Source: Rapidithrix thailandica (lineage in GTDB: Bacteria > Bacteroidota > Bacteroidia > Cytophagales > Flammeovirgaceae). From it: a stretch of DNA of 64,000 bases. The stretch spans positions 310,001 to 374,000 of the forward strand of contig NZ_JBDKWZ010000004.1 in assembly GCF_039710355.1 (NCBI RefSeq). The letters run 5' to 3'. Positions 1-9,883 of the stretch are shown one piece after another. Position numbers and translations under genes: made by a program. The first letter of the stretch is position 1. Every line of letters begins with the position of its first letter. Below the pieces are notes generated by a model. It did no database searches, had not been told where the DNA came from, and saw only the letters and a program-made list of their open reading frames with translations.

Positions 1-456
1 AGAATTAATTCATTGGTAAAGAGCTCGCTTTAGCAATGCAACAGTCTGAAGAGAGGATAACTACCGTATTGCTACCCTGTTTCCGGAGGCTATGTGTGCA
101 TTCTTTTCTCAATACTCTTTTCCATGTTGATATTGACAATTATTAACGAAAGCCTAATGGCATGCGATTTTTATGCTTATTAAGTAGTTGATGGTACTTA
201 AGTTAGTTTTTATTGGATTTTATAATGAGTACATTTTTTTGACTGCCAATTATTTACAAGTAAATTGTGGGTGAGAATTCCAATGAAAAGGTTTGGTGAA
301 TATGTTTAACAAAGCACAAGCGTTGGCGTTGTAATCTTTATCCTTCCACATTAGCTTTGCTTCCTTCCTGATTATCTGAATATTAAGTAAGTGCTCAAAT
401 TGAGCTTGGTGTTTTGGCCAGGCAATATGTCGATGCATCTGTGATCCTTAACACAG
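1..456. other. Intergenic region, no gene seen
   Basis: No convincing gene, RNA or hairpin terminator was found in this leading stretch. It is AT-rich towards the right, as expected for the upstream region of the T9SS cargo gene that starts at 457. The only open frame, a 62-codon minus-strand one at 250-438, has no recognisable features and is treated as chance. A left neighbour may end just outside the window. Confidence 0.5.
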
Positions 457-3249
457 ATGTTTAAATCAATGAATCTTATGAATCTGAAAACATGCAAACT
501 ACTGTGGGGTTGTATTTTAATGTTACACCTGTCGTATTTCACCGCTCAGGCTCAGACCTGGCTTCAAAAGCAAAAAGTCTTTTCCGGTACCTATTCCAAG
601 AGTAATGAATCTCCCCGGATTGGCTATTCCGTAGCCATGGATGGAAATACGGCTGTAGTGGGAGCACCTTATAACGATGAGGTGGAAGGAGCATTGAATA
701 ATGGCTTGGTGTATGTTTATGAATACGAAGCCGGACAGTGGCATTTTAAAGCTAAATTGTTTCCTTCTTTGCCTTACAACCGGAATTTAGGCCTGCATAT
801 CGCCATCTCGGGAGATGTGGTGGTAGTGGGCTTGCCAAGGGATAATGTAAATGAAAAACCGGATCAAGGGGCGGCTTATATGTATGTAAAACCGGCATCC
901 GGATGGGCGGACATGACGGAAACGGCTATCCTTACCGCTTCTGACGGGCAAGCCGGTGACCAACTGGGTACATCCGTAGCTATTGAAGGCGAAGTGGTTG
1001 TAGTAGGGGCGACAAAAGCCGATGTGGACGGAAAACCAAACCAAGGAAAAGTCTATGTCTATGAAAAACCTGACATGGGTTGGCAAGACATGACAGAAAC
1101 CGCAAGGCTGAAGGCTTCGGACGGCTCGGAAGGTGATCATTTTGGGTATTCGATAGCCATCAAAGATAGAAATATTGCAGTAGGTAGTCCTTATGACGAT
1201 GCCTCCAAAGGAGCCGTCTATCTTTTTGAAAATGAAGCAAACCTTGGGGCTTCTGCTGTGGAAACGGCTAAGTTAACTGCCCTAACCCGGGAAGAAGGAA
1301 TGAACTTAGGCAATGCCCTTGCTTTTTCCGGTGACGCAATAGTAGCCTCTGCATTCAGAGCAAATAATAGCAAAGGGGCAATGTACGTGTTTGAAAAGCC
1401 GCTTTCCGGTTGGACTCATACGAATGAATCCGCCCTTTTGACAGCCTCTGATGCCAATGGGGGAGAACATTTAGGCTATTCATTGGCTTGTACGGAAAAC
1501 AGTATTGCTGCAGGAGCCCCGGGCGAAAGTATAGACGGTCATATTTCCCAAGGAGCCTTGTATCTGTTTGAAAAAACCGGACAGGGCTGGGGGACTTTTG
1601 AAACCAAAAAAATCGTAAACCCTTCTGGCAACAGTGAAGATATGTTGGGCTACCAAATGGCTCTTTCGGATCAATATCTTTTGGCAGGAGCTCCTTATAG
1701 GGATACGGAAATGATGAGTGATTGGGGAGGGGTATTTTTCATTCGAAAGCCTGCAGAAGGTTGGACAGGTACCGCACAAATAGAAGAACTTTCCATTCCC
1801 ACTTGGTCCGAGATATCGAGTTTCAACGATTTGTTTGGGGCCGTGGTTGCCATGGATGCCACCTTGGCAGTGGTTATCGCAACATCTAGCGATGAGTTTG
1901 GCCGGGATCAGGGAGTGGCTTATTTATTTGAGCTGCAAGAAGGATATTGGAATGAAGTAGCAAAACTAAGCGCCTCTGATTTATATACTGAAAGTGAATT
2001 CGGTGTATCTGTAGCGGTCAGCTCCGGAATGGTAGCGATTGGAGCCCACCGTGCTACCATAGAAGGGAAGGTTCATCAAGGAGCAGTATACCTCTTTGAA
2101 AAGCCGGCATCGGGTTGGAAAAATATGACCGAGACAGCCGTGTTGACGGCTTCGGATGGACAAGCATATGACTATTTTGGCTCCAGCCTTGCCATAGAGC
2201 GAGAAACCTTGGTGGTGGGGGCATATGGGGCAGACCATGCTTATATGGGTGCCGCGTATGTTTTTGAAAAGAGTGCCGGAACTTGGAATAATGCTATAGA
2301 GGTGGCAAGGTTGACAAGTGCCGTTAGGCAAGAAGGAGCCATGTTTGGCTATTCGGTATCTATTTCTCAAAACACCATTGTAGTGGGGAGCAAACAGGAA
2401 ACTACCCATCATGAAGAAACCGGCAGTACATTTCAAGGGGCGGTATATGTCTTTGAAAAACCTGTAGAAGGATGGGGTACGATGACGGAAACAGCCAGGC
2501 TTACCAGCTCTGACGGAGGTGAAGAGGATGGTTTGGGAGGAAGTATTGCTATTTCGGAAGGGTGTATAGTGGCCGGTGCTTCAGGAAACGAAAATAAAAA
2601 AGGGGCCGCTTACCTTTTTGTAAAACCTGCGGAGGGTTGGGTTTCAGGAGTAGAAACCGCCAAATTAACCGCTTCGGATGGGCAAAGCTGGGACCACATG
2701 GGAAGCGTGGTGGACCTTTACAAAGATACGGTGGTTGTAGGAATGCAAAACCGGCAATATACCAATGCCTATCCCGGCAAAGTATATTATTATATCCAAC
2801 CGGAAAGCGGTTGGGTAGATATGACGGAAACAGCCATTGAAAGAGCAAGGGACGAAGAGGCGGATGATGAGTTTGGCCAGGCTTTGGCCATTCATGGGAA
2901 GTGGATGCTCGTAGGGGCTTTTGGTGACGATGAATCTTCGCCCAATGGAGGGGCTGCGTATTTTTATTATTTTGATGAAACGGTTTCCGGAATCAAGGAC
3001 GAAGCATTGTCCTTGGAAACTAAGCTATATCCCAACCCTGTGAGTGATGAGGGGTTTACCTTGGAATTTCCATGGGCTAAGGGAAAAAGCAAACTGGAAA
3101 TTTTAGATCTGAATGGAAGGGCTTATTGGCAAACCGAAGTTGAAAACAGCTTTTATAAAGTGCTAAGACCTACGCTGCCTAAAGGCGTTTATCTTATCAG
3201 AATACTGAATAAAAACGGCACATCCGTCAAGCAATTTCTAAGAGACTAA
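457..3249 (+). CDS. Secreted FG-GAP repeat protein with T9SS type A sorting domain
   Basis: The 930-residue protein begins with a Sec signal peptide whose likely cleavage follows FTAQAQ near residue 33. The body is about a dozen imperfect repeats of roughly 50-65 residues. Each contains a pattern like LTASDGQ.GD.FG.S.AI followed by VVVGA and a block like VYVFEKP..GW..MTETA, which is the FG-GAP/integrin-alpha beta-propeller pattern. Residues about 857-930 (LYPNPVSDEGFTLEF to KQFLRD) form a typical T9SS type A C-terminal sorting domain, so the protein should be exported through the Por system and attached to the surface or released. Codons 1, 5 and 8 are all possible ATG starts. The role is probably surface binding or adhesion, but no ligand can be inferred. 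It stands alone, with no operon partner. Confidence 0.85.
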   Translation: MFKSMNLMNLKTCKLLWGCILMLHLSYFTAQAQTWLQKQKVFSGTYSKSNESPRIGYSVAMDGNTAVVGAPYNDEVEGALNNGLVYVYEYEAGQWHFKAKLFPSLPYNRNLGLHIAISGDVVVVGLPRDNVNEKPDQGAAYMYVKPASGWADMTETAILTASDGQAGDQLGTSVAIEGEVVVVGATKADVDGKPNQGKVYVYEKPDMGWQDMTETARLKASDGSEGDHFGYSIAIKDRNIAVGSPYDDASKGAVYLFENEANLGASAVETAKLTALTREEGMNLGNALAFSGDAIVASAFRANNSKGAMYVFEKPLSGWTHTNESALLTASDANGGEHLGYSLACTENSIAAGAPGESIDGHISQGALYLFEKTGQGWGTFETKKIVNPSGNSEDMLGYQMALSDQYLLAGAPYRDTEMMSDWGGVFFIRKPAEGWTGTAQIEELSIPTWSEISSFNDLFGAVVAMDATLAVVIATSSDEFGRDQGVAYLFELQEGYWNEVAKLSASDLYTESEFGVSVAVSSGMVAIGAHRATIEGKVHQGAVYLFEKPASGWKNMTETAVLTASDGQAYDYFGSSLAIERETLVVGAYGADHAYMGAAYVFEKSAGTWNNAIEVARLTSAVRQEGAMFGYSVSISQNTIVVGSKQETTHHEETGSTFQGAVYVFEKPVEGWGTMTETARLTSSDGGEEDGLGGSIAISEGCIVAGASGNENKKGAAYLFVKPAEGWVSGVETAKLTASDGQSWDHMGSVVDLYKDTVVVGMQNRQYTNAYPGKVYYYIQPESGWVDMTETAIERARDEEADDEFGQALAIHGKWMLVGAFGDDESSPNGGAAYFYYFDETVSGIKDEALSLETKLYPNPVSDEGFTLEFPWAKGKSKLEILDLNGRAYWQTEVENSFYKVLRPTLPKGVYLIRILNKNGTSVKQFLRD

Positions 3250-3346
3250 TTTTTGCTCGGAAATCCGTTTACCAAACGCTTGGGGCCTTCCGCAACCCCG
3301 GAGGGGCTATTGGAATGCATCACCTTTTTGCCGTTTTGAGGCTTGT

Positions 3347-3724
3347 CTATTTGATGTTCTGATCGTTTTGAAAACGTTCCATGATTAAAAACCGGAAGCG
3401 TTCAAATTTTTTCAGGCGTTGTTCCTTCAAATCGGAAGATTCCGATTGATGAATCAGATGCAAAATCAAAGTGAAAAAAGGAGCATAGGTTTCTTGTGGG
3501 CCAAATTGCGAAAAAGCATCCAATACTTGGTAAAAGAGCTTTTCCGGTTCCGGATGATGTTGGGCTTCATATTGAAAAGACCAATAGACCTCTTCACCCC
3601 AGGAAACTTGCTGTAAGGTTTGGCGAATGCCTTGAAATTGATGATCGGAAATGCCATTGTCTTGATTGAAAATGACATATAATAATTCTCCGAAAGATTG
3701 AAACAGGTCGTCTCGAAGATCCAT
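3347..3724 (-). CDS. Hypothetical protein, 125 aa
   Basis: This is a small, acidic, apparently helical protein without signal peptide or membrane segment, rich in Gln, Glu and Phe (for example QTLQQVSWGEEVYW and KKFERFRFLIMERF). It lies downstream of metH on the same strand, but the metH terminator at 3754-3784 separates the two, so it probably has its own weak promoter or is read by read-through. I do not recognise the family. Its base composition matches its neighbours, and no overlapping gene competes with it. Confidence 0.55.
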   Translation of the reverse strand: MDLRDDLFQSFGELLYVIFNQDNGISDHQFQGIRQTLQQVSWGEEVYWSFQYEAQHHPEPEKLFYQVLDAFSQFGPQETYAPFFTLILHLIHQSESSDLKEQRLKKFERFRFLIMERFQNDQNIK

Positions 3725-3753
3725 GAGCAGGGGAATGTTCTGGTAAAAAAGTA

Positions 3754-3784
3754 AAATAGCAGGCCGTTATTCAGCCTGCTATTT
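3754..3784 (-). terminator. Intrinsic terminator of metH
   Basis: A perfect 11-bp inverted repeat (AAATAGCAGGC at 3754-3764 and GCCTGCTATTT at 3774-3784) with a 9-nt loop lies 16 bp after the metH stop. Read on the minus strand, the stem runs into a U-rich tract. Confidence 0.85.
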
Positions 3785-3799
3785 AAGTTACTAAAATTA

Positions 3800-6700
3800 T
3801 CAATACCCCAGGATACTACTGAGCCATTTTTCTACATCTTTCTGGTCCATGTTTTTACGTTGGGCATAATCTATCACCTGGTCTTTTTGTATTTTTCCAA
3901 TTCCAAAATACCTGGATTGAGGATGGGCGTAATACCAACCGGAAACAGAAGCAGCCGGGAACATGGCCAAACTGTCGGTGAGCTTGATACCTACTTGCTC
4001 TTCTACATCCAAGAGTTCGAAAAGGGTTTTCTTTTCCAGATGGTCCGGACAAGCCGGATATCCCGGAGCCGGACGAATGCCTTTGTATTTTTCACGGATC
4101 AGTTCTTCGTTGTCCAGTGTTTCTTCGGGGGTATAGGCCCAGTATTCTTTCCGGACTTTCTCGTGCATCCGTTCGGCAAGAGCTTCTGCCAGGCGGTCGG
4201 CCAGGGCTTTTACCATGATGCTGTTGTAATCGTCAAAATCTTTTTCATATTGATCGGCTAATTCTTTACAACCGAAGCCTGCCGATACGGCAAAGCCTCC
4301 GATATAATCCTCCTTACCACTTTCCTTAGGAGCGATAAAGTCCGTCAAACTGAAGTTATAGGTTTTCTCCGACTTTTTATTTTGCTGCCGCAAATTATGC
4401 AGTAAGGTTTGTACCTGTGTGCGGTTTTCTTTAAACCCAGCCAGTCTGGCAGATTCCGGAGCATTTTCGGTAACCAGTTCCACTTCATCAAAGTCATAAA
4501 TTTCGATATCGTCATCATTGACGGCATTGGCCGGGAAAAACCCGATCACGGCTTTGGCTGTAAAGAGTTTCTCTTTGACGATTTGATCCAGTAATTGCCG
4601 GGCATCTTTGTACAGACGAGTCGCCTCTTCGCCGACCACCGAGTCGGTCAGGATTCTCGGGAAACGCCCTGCCAACTCCCAGGATTGGAAGAAAGGCGTC
4701 CAGTCAATATATTCCACTAGCTCTTCCAGTGGGAAATCTTCAAATACTTTGATGCCTAAAAAGGTCGGTTTTACAGGTGTAAATGCTTCCCAATCAGTTG
4801 TGAATTTATTGTTTCTCGCGTCTGTCAGGGAAATATATTGTTTGGTACTTCTGCGTTTTTGATGCTCTTCCCGTAGCTGGGCGTATTCATCTTTGAATTT
4901 GGTTTTGTAGCCTACCTGCGTATCCGTATTCTCACTGGTAAAAGCCGTGGCGACCGGAACGCTTTTCGAAGCATCCAAAACGTGTACGACCGGTCCACTG
5001 TACTCCGGATCTATTTTTACGGCGGTGTGAATCCGGGAGGTCGTAGCTCCTCCGATGAGTAAGGGCAATTTAAAATCCTGCTTTTCCATCTCCCGGGCTA
5101 CATCCACCATTTCGTCCAGAGAAGGGGTGATTAATCCACTCAAACCGATAGCCGACACGTTTTCCTGTTTGGCTGTTTCCAGGATTTTTTCCGTGGGTAC
5201 CATTACACCCAAATCGATGATTTCGAAGTTGTTACAGGCTAATACTACCCCGACAATGTTTTTTCCGATATCGTGAACATCGCCTTTCACCGTAGCCAAC
5301 AAGATTTTAGTCCGTTGTTTTTGTTCGTCAGCCCCCAGGGAGCTGTCTTCCATAAACGGCAACAAATAGGCCACTGCTTTTTTCATGACCCGGGCACTTT
5401 TTACCACTTGTGGTAAGAACATTTTTCCTTCTCCGAACAAATCTCCCACAATATTCATCCCATCCATCAAAGGTCCTTCAATAACCTTTAAGGGACTTTT
5501 GTAAAGCAGGCGGGCCTCTTCGGTATCTTCATCGATATAATCAATAATTCCTTTGACCAAGGCATGCGACAAGCGCTTCTCTACGGGTTCTTTGCGCCAG
5601 CTTTCGTCTTTTACTTTTACCTTACCTTTACTTTTAATGGTTTCGGCATATTCCAGGAGCACCTCTGTGGCATCCTCTTTCCGGTCAAGTAATACATCTT
5701 CCACTTTTTCCAAAAGCTCCGGACTGATATCATCGTACACCTCTAACATCGATGGGTTGACAATACCCATGTCCATACCTTCTTTAATAGCATGGTAGAG
5801 AAATGCCGAGTGCATGGCCTCCCGTACGGTGTTATTTCCTCTGAAGGAGAAAGAGACATTACTAACACCTCCACTGATATGGGCTTTGGGGAGGTTTTCT
5901 TTGATCCACCGGGTCGCTTTGAAAAAGTCCAATGCATTTTGCCGGTGTTCTTCCATTCCGGTGGCTACCGGGAAAATATTGGGGTCAAATATGATATCTT
6001 CCGGAGGAAAATTCACTTCATTGACCAGTATATCATAAGAGCGCTTACAAATTTCAATTCTTCGTTCGTAGGTGTCAGCCTGTCCTTGTTCGTCAAAGGC
6101 CATCACAATCACCGATGCTCCATACTTGCGGATGAGTCTGGCTTGATGGATAAATTCTTCTTCTCCACTTTTCAAACTGATTGAGTTGACAACAGGCTTC
6201 CCCTGTACTACTTTCAAACCGGCTTCAATGATCGGCCATTTGGAAGAGTCAATCATGATCGGTACTTTGGAAATTTCCGGTTCCGAAGCAATCAGGTTTA
6301 AGAATCTCACCATGGCTTCTTCTCCTTCAATCATTCCTTCGTCCATATTGATGTCGATGATCTGAGCACCGCCTTCCACTTGGTCTTGAGCTACGGAAAG
6401 AGCTTCGTCAAATTTTTCTTCTTTGATCAGACGCAGGAATTTTTTAGACCCGGTTACGTTGGTCCGTTCCCCGACATTCATAAAATTGGCATCGGGCCGC
6501 AGGGTAACGGGTTCCAAACCACTTAAGTGCATATTGCCATCGGATTCGGGAATTTCGCGCGGTGGGTATTCCGCCATAATGCGGGTAATTTCCCGGATAT
6601 GCTCGGGGGTGGTTCCGCAACAGCCTCCGACAATATTCACCAGTTTGTCTTCTGCAAAAGTGCGGAGTACTTTCCCCATATGTTCTGCGGACTCGTCATA

Positions 6701-7594
6701 TTCCCCAAACTCATTGGGTAATCCTGCATTGGGGTGTACACTGATAGCTGTGGTAGCGACTTTGGATAATCTTTGCGCATAAGGTTTCAACATATCGGCT
6801 CCCAAGGCGCAGTTAAGCCCTACACTGAATAAGTTGGCATGAGAAATGGAAATCCAAAAGGCTTCAGGCAACTGTCCGGATAGTGTACGTCCACTGGCAT
6901 CGGTGATGGTACCGGATACCATTACGGGTACTTTATGCCCGGGTATTCCCAACATTGGAAATTCATCGTTGCCTTGTTGAGCTCCTTTTTCTACATCTTC
7001 AAAATATTTATCAATGGCAAAAAGGGCCGCTTTACAGTTTAAGGTATCAAATACCGTTTCCACTAACAGGATATCCGAACCTCCTTCTACCAAGGCTTTG
7101 GTTTGTTCATAATAAGCTTCCACCAATTGGTCGAAAGTAATCGCCCGATAGCCAGGATCATTTACATCCGGTGATATAGAAGCCGTACGGTTGGTAGGCC
7201 CGATGGAACCGGCTACGTATCGGGGTTTGTCCAGGCTTTGAGAGTTGAACTCATCTGCCACCTCCTTGGCTATTTTTGCTGATTGATAGTTGAGCTCAAA
7301 TACCAAGTCTTGCATTTGGTAGTCTTCCATGGCAATGCGCGTCCCACTGAAGGTGTTGGTCTCTACAATGTCAGCACCCGCCGCGAAGTATTTACGATGT
7401 ATTGTTTTAATGATTTCCGGCTGCGTGATCGACAATAAGTCATTGTTCCCTTTCAGGTCACAGGGGTGGTCTTGGAAACGGGCACCTCTAAAATCCTCCT
7501 CGGTTAATTTGTGTTCCTGGATCAGGGTACCCATAGCCCCGTCCAACACCAATATCCGTTCTTTCAGTAAGCTTTGAACTTCAGGCTTCTTCAT
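3800..7594 (-). CDS. metH: Cobalamin-dependent methionine synthase
   Basis: The enzyme transfers the methyl group of 5-methyltetrahydrofolate through cob(I)alamin to homocysteine, giving methionine. The 1264 residues match the usual four-module length. The homocysteine domain has DGAMGTLIQ near residue 18 and the zinc ligands GGCCGT near residue 323. A pterin-binding TIM barrel follows (about 350-640). The B12-binding region carries the cobalt-ligating motif DVHDIGK near residue 771. The C-terminal activation domain includes RPAPGYPACPDH near residue 1173 and YFGIGKI, which bind S-adenosylmethionine for reductive reactivation. No frameshift is seen. A SAM-I riboswitch and promoter lie upstream (7854-7994), so expression should fall when SAM is abundant. 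Confidence 0.97.
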   Translation of the reverse strand: MKKPEVQSLLKERILVLDGAMGTLIQEHKLTEEDFRGARFQDHPCDLKGNNDLLSITQPEIIKTIHRKYFAAGADIVETNTFSGTRIAMEDYQMQDLVFELNYQSAKIAKEVADEFNSQSLDKPRYVAGSIGPTNRTASISPDVNDPGYRAITFDQLVEAYYEQTKALVEGGSDILLVETVFDTLNCKAALFAIDKYFEDVEKGAQQGNDEFPMLGIPGHKVPVMVSGTITDASGRTLSGQLPEAFWISISHANLFSVGLNCALGADMLKPYAQRLSKVATTAISVHPNAGLPNEFGEYDESAEHMGKVLRTFAEDKLVNIVGGCCGTTPEHIREITRIMAEYPPREIPESDGNMHLSGLEPVTLRPDANFMNVGERTNVTGSKKFLRLIKEEKFDEALSVAQDQVEGGAQIIDINMDEGMIEGEEAMVRFLNLIASEPEISKVPIMIDSSKWPIIEAGLKVVQGKPVVNSISLKSGEEEFIHQARLIRKYGASVIVMAFDEQGQADTYERRIEICKRSYDILVNEVNFPPEDIIFDPNIFPVATGMEEHRQNALDFFKATRWIKENLPKAHISGGVSNVSFSFRGNNTVREAMHSAFLYHAIKEGMDMGIVNPSMLEVYDDISPELLEKVEDVLLDRKEDATEVLLEYAETIKSKGKVKVKDESWRKEPVEKRLSHALVKGIIDYIDEDTEEARLLYKSPLKVIEGPLMDGMNIVGDLFGEGKMFLPQVVKSARVMKKAVAYLLPFMEDSSLGADEQKQRTKILLATVKGDVHDIGKNIVGVVLACNNFEIIDLGVMVPTEKILETAKQENVSAIGLSGLITPSLDEMVDVAREMEKQDFKLPLLIGGATTSRIHTAVKIDPEYSGPVVHVLDASKSVPVATAFTSENTDTQVGYKTKFKDEYAQLREEHQKRRSTKQYISLTDARNNKFTTDWEAFTPVKPTFLGIKVFEDFPLEELVEYIDWTPFFQSWELAGRFPRILTDSVVGEEATRLYKDARQLLDQIVKEKLFTAKAVIGFFPANAVNDDDIEIYDFDEVELVTENAPESARLAGFKENRTQVQTLLHNLRQQNKKSEKTYNFSLTDFIAPKESGKEDYIGGFAVSAGFGCKELADQYEKDFDDYNSIMVKALADRLAEALAERMHEKVRKEYWAYTPEETLDNEELIREKYKGIRPAPGYPACPDHLEKKTLFELLDVEEQVGIKLTDSLAMFPAASVSGWYYAHPQSRYFGIGKIQKDQVIDYAQRKNMDQKDVEKWLSSILGY

Positions 7595-7853
7595 AATTAA
7601 TTTATCCTATCAATATTATAGTCAGCAGTAAAGCATAAGTGATTACAGCAGTGGTACGAGCATAGCATTTTAAGTGATTGGTAAAGGCGGGTAGCTTTTA
7701 ATTCGGTTTTCGAGTGTGGACGATGAATGGTATACATACACCCAACACATCCTTAAAAGTACTGCCAATACCTTGGGTACTACTTCTGAATCAAATACAA
7801 TTGGGCTTATACAAAAAAGGGAAGGGATAACTAGAAGAAAAAAGCCTTCTGAC
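7595..7853 (-). other. Long metH leader between riboswitch and start codon
   Basis: This untranslated stretch of about 260 nt separates the SAM aptamer from the metH ATG. A T-rich run directly follows the aptamer on the minus strand. A 62-codon open frame starting inside the aptamer 3-prime end (7858 to 7670) shows no protein-like composition and is judged accidental. Confidence 0.5.
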
Positions 7854-7957
7854 CTCATCTTTTCCTGGACACCTCCAGGCTGGGAATTAGCACCATGCGT
7901 TTAACGCTGGTTGCTAAGATTTCATAGGGCCCAGTCCCTCCATCTTTCTTGATAAGC
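7854..7957 (-). promoter_or_regulatory. SAM-I (S-box) riboswitch upstream of metH
   Basis: Read on the minus strand, the segment holds the conserved S-box core in order. The P1 5-prime strand CTTATC is near 7956-7951. GGAGGGACTGGGCCC lies at 7941-7927, a TGAAATCTTAGCAACC block around 7925-7909, GGTGCTAATTCCC at 7894-7882, and finally AAAGATGAG, whose GATGAG pairs with CTTATC to close P1. This is the classic four-way-junction SAM aptamer. It lies about 260 nt upstream of the metH start with no real gene between, so metH is the only plausible target. A T-rich run follows the aptamer on the minus strand, but I could not draw a convincing terminator/antiterminator pair, so the mode of control is unresolved. 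Confidence 0.93.
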
Positions 7958-7962
7958 AATTG

Positions 7963-7994
7963 CAAAGGTAATGTGATTCGGAATGAGAAGCAAA
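7963..7994 (-). promoter_or_regulatory. Bacteroidota-type promoter of the SAM riboswitch-metH unit
   Basis: On the minus strand there is TTTG (7994-7991), a 20-nt gap, then TACCTTTG (7970-7963). This matches the Bacteroidota -33 TTTG and -7 TANNTTTG consensus. It ends only about 6 nt before the first paired base of the riboswitch, so transcription would begin at or very near the aptamer 5-prime end. Confidence 0.75.
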
Positions 7995-8225
7995 ACTTTT
8001 CAACAGATACTGTGAAATATACAGGGGGTGTTTGTAGCGCTACAAGCTGATGGTTAATTGGTAAGTCCAGAAAATGACGCTCAAAAGAAATACCTTTACC
8101 ATAAACCCTATTGAAACACACTTGTTTATAAATGGATGGTATTCAGTGTTTAAGGTATTGGATGGGACTCGGGTGAAATTGTTTTCTGTCAGTGTTGTAA
8201 AGTGATCGTGAAAACAAGGGCCTCC

Positions 8226-8723
8226 TTATGGAAATTTTATGGTATTGTAAGAGCGGTTGTAGTAAAGTAAAGGTTGGCTTTGCGAATGGTTGAGTAACAA
8301 ATTAATGACTTCACCAAACAAAACGGTATGGGTACCGGTAGGAACAGCATTGGTCAATTTGCATTCAAAACTTGCCAGACAATCCATTAAAAGAGGGCTG
8401 CCGGTCTTTCCTTTGGACCAAAAACCCACTTCCAGGCGTTCGGCAGAAGGGATATTTTCCAAACCGGCGAAGCGGTTTGCCAAGGCTTTTTGTTCAGTCG
8501 AAAGTAAGTTGACTGTGAAAGATTGGTTTTTTTCGATCACTTGCTCTAAATCGTTGTTGCGATTGATACACACCAACAAAGTGGCAGGATTATCACTTAC
8601 CGAGCAAACAGCCGTAGCGGTAAACCCACCTTTACCTGCTTCACCTTCTGTAGCGACAATGGTCACCGCTCCAGTAAGCTTACTCATGCCCTCTCTGAAT
8701 GATTCTGAATCTACTACTTGCAT
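8226..8723 (-). CDS. Flavin reductase-like (FMN-binding split barrel) protein
   Basis: The 165-residue protein follows the flavin reductase-like domain throughout. It has an N-terminal FREGMSKLTGAVTIVAT, a central GFTATAVCSVSDNPATLLVCINR that contacts FMN, and a C-terminal HTVLFGEV with LLYYNRSYN. Such proteins reduce FMN or FAD with NAD(P)H, often for a partner monooxygenase, and act in the cytoplasm. No monooxygenase lies next to it, so the physiological partner is unknown. It is a full-length single-gene unit on the minus strand, facing away from the thioredoxin-like gene at 9053. Confidence 0.88.
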   Translation of the reverse strand: MQVVDSESFREGMSKLTGAVTIVATEGEAGKGGFTATAVCSVSDNPATLLVCINRNNDLEQVIEKNQSFTVNLLSTEQKALANRFAGLENIPSAERLEVGFWSKGKTGSPLLMDCLASFECKLTNAVPTGTHTVLFGEVINLLLNHSQSQPLLYYNRSYNTIKFP

Positions 8724-9052
8724 TGTTTCAAATTGAGGATTTTATGGATTTAAATTGTTGCGAAAATACACAATTATTATCAAAGCGATAGGAAATTACC
8801 GTATATTCAAAAAAGCCGGCGGCAATAAAAGAACGAATGTAGAGACTCCGGCAAATACTTGGATGCTAGTCTGCTAAGTAGAAAAAAAGAAATCACATCC
8901 TTGTGCGGCAAGCGGAATTTTGGGGAACTTGGCGTCAAATTTGAATTTCACTTTTCTTTTGTGAGGGCTCTATTGGCCAAGCCACCCTTTTGAACCAATT
9001 CATACACAACCCAAATAATTCTTAACTTAGGTAACCAAAATTTTTTTTGAGT
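8724..9052. other. Divergent intergenic region
   Basis: The gap of about 330 bp between the divergent flavin reductase-like and thioredoxin-like genes must hold both promoters. No clear TANNTTTG box at correct spacing, no RNA gene and no strong hairpin was seen. Confidence 0.4.
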
Positions 9053-9604
9053 ATGATGAAAATAAAACTAATTGCACTGTTCCTGTTTGTAGCTGTGAGC
9101 ACTTCATTTGCCCAAAAAGGAAAAATGTTTCCCTCTATTTCCGGAGAAACCTTAACCGACAAAACGATGTCCGTACCTGCCAATACAAAAGGGAAAGTCA
9201 CTTTGATTGGTATGGCGTATTCCAAAAAATCAGACGATTTACTCAAAAAGTGGTTCGAACCTATCTACACTACCTTTGTAGATCCCCCGGAAGTGGCATT
9301 TATGCCTAGCAGCAGTTATGATACCCATATCTATTTCATCCCCATGCTCCGGGGAGTTGCCAAAGCGGCCAGTGGTACCATCGTAAAAAAAATGAAACAA
9401 AATATTGATAAGAAACTTCACAACCATACTTTGGTGTACAAAGGGGCTATCAAAGAATATAAGAAGGCCCTGAAATTAGGGCAAAAAGATTTACCCTATT
9501 TTTTCATTTTGGATAAATCCGGAAAAGTAGTATATCATACTGCAGGGGCGTATTCTTCTGCCAAACTTTCGGACATCATTGATGCGGTGGAAAAATATCA
9601 GTAA
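9053..9604 (+). CDS. Secreted thioredoxin-fold protein without CxxC
   Basis: A signal peptide (about 20 residues ending TSFAQ) precedes a thioredoxin-like domain. KGKVTLIGMAYSKKSDDLLK sits where the active-site helix would be, and DLPYFFILDKSGKVVYHTAG matches the cis-proline and following strands. The redox CxxC pair is absent, so it is not a simple disulfide oxidoreductase. The overall pattern also recalls the ATP10/thioredoxin-like assembly factors, but that is a guess. I start it at the ATG at 9053 (or 9056) rather than the TTG six bases upstream, because the ATG gives a normal signal-peptide N-region. Confidence 0.72.
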   Translation: MMKIKLIALFLFVAVSTSFAQKGKMFPSISGETLTDKTMSVPANTKGKVTLIGMAYSKKSDDLLKKWFEPIYTTFVDPPEVAFMPSSSYDTHIYFIPMLRGVAKAASGTIVKKMKQNIDKKLHNHTLVYKGAIKEYKKALKLGQKDLPYFFILDKSGKVVYHTAGAYSSAKLSDIIDAVEKYQ

Positions 9605-9669
9605 ACACGAAAAAAATGCAAAACGATATTGTCAGCTTCTTTGATAGAGGCTGATTCTTAAGGTCAAAA

Positions 9670-9713
9670 GAAAACGCGAGAGAGATTATTTCTTCCTCGC
9701 GTTTTCTTTTTTC
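9670..9713 (+). terminator. Intrinsic terminator after the thioredoxin-fold gene
   Basis: A perfect 11-bp stem (GAAAACGCGAG at 9670-9680, CTCGCGTTTTC at 9696-9706) is followed directly by a T-rich run. Confidence 0.9.
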
Positions 9714-9883
9714 TTTGCGGTTCCTGTAATTTGAGTGTCTTCTATGGATTTTCTAGTGTCTTAGTTTTGTAAGAAAAGAAAAGGAGATGCCGAAACTCTT
9801 CTTTCAAAAGATGTTTTATATTTTTAAAATTACTTTGGGCGAGGTTTTTTTATTTTTGTGGTAAACGACCGAACTAGGTACTA

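Noticed and set aside
7670..8121. Minus-strand frames of 62 and 88 codons between metH and the flavin reductase-like gene.
   Set aside because: They overlap the SAM-I riboswitch and its promoter, and their composition is not protein-like.
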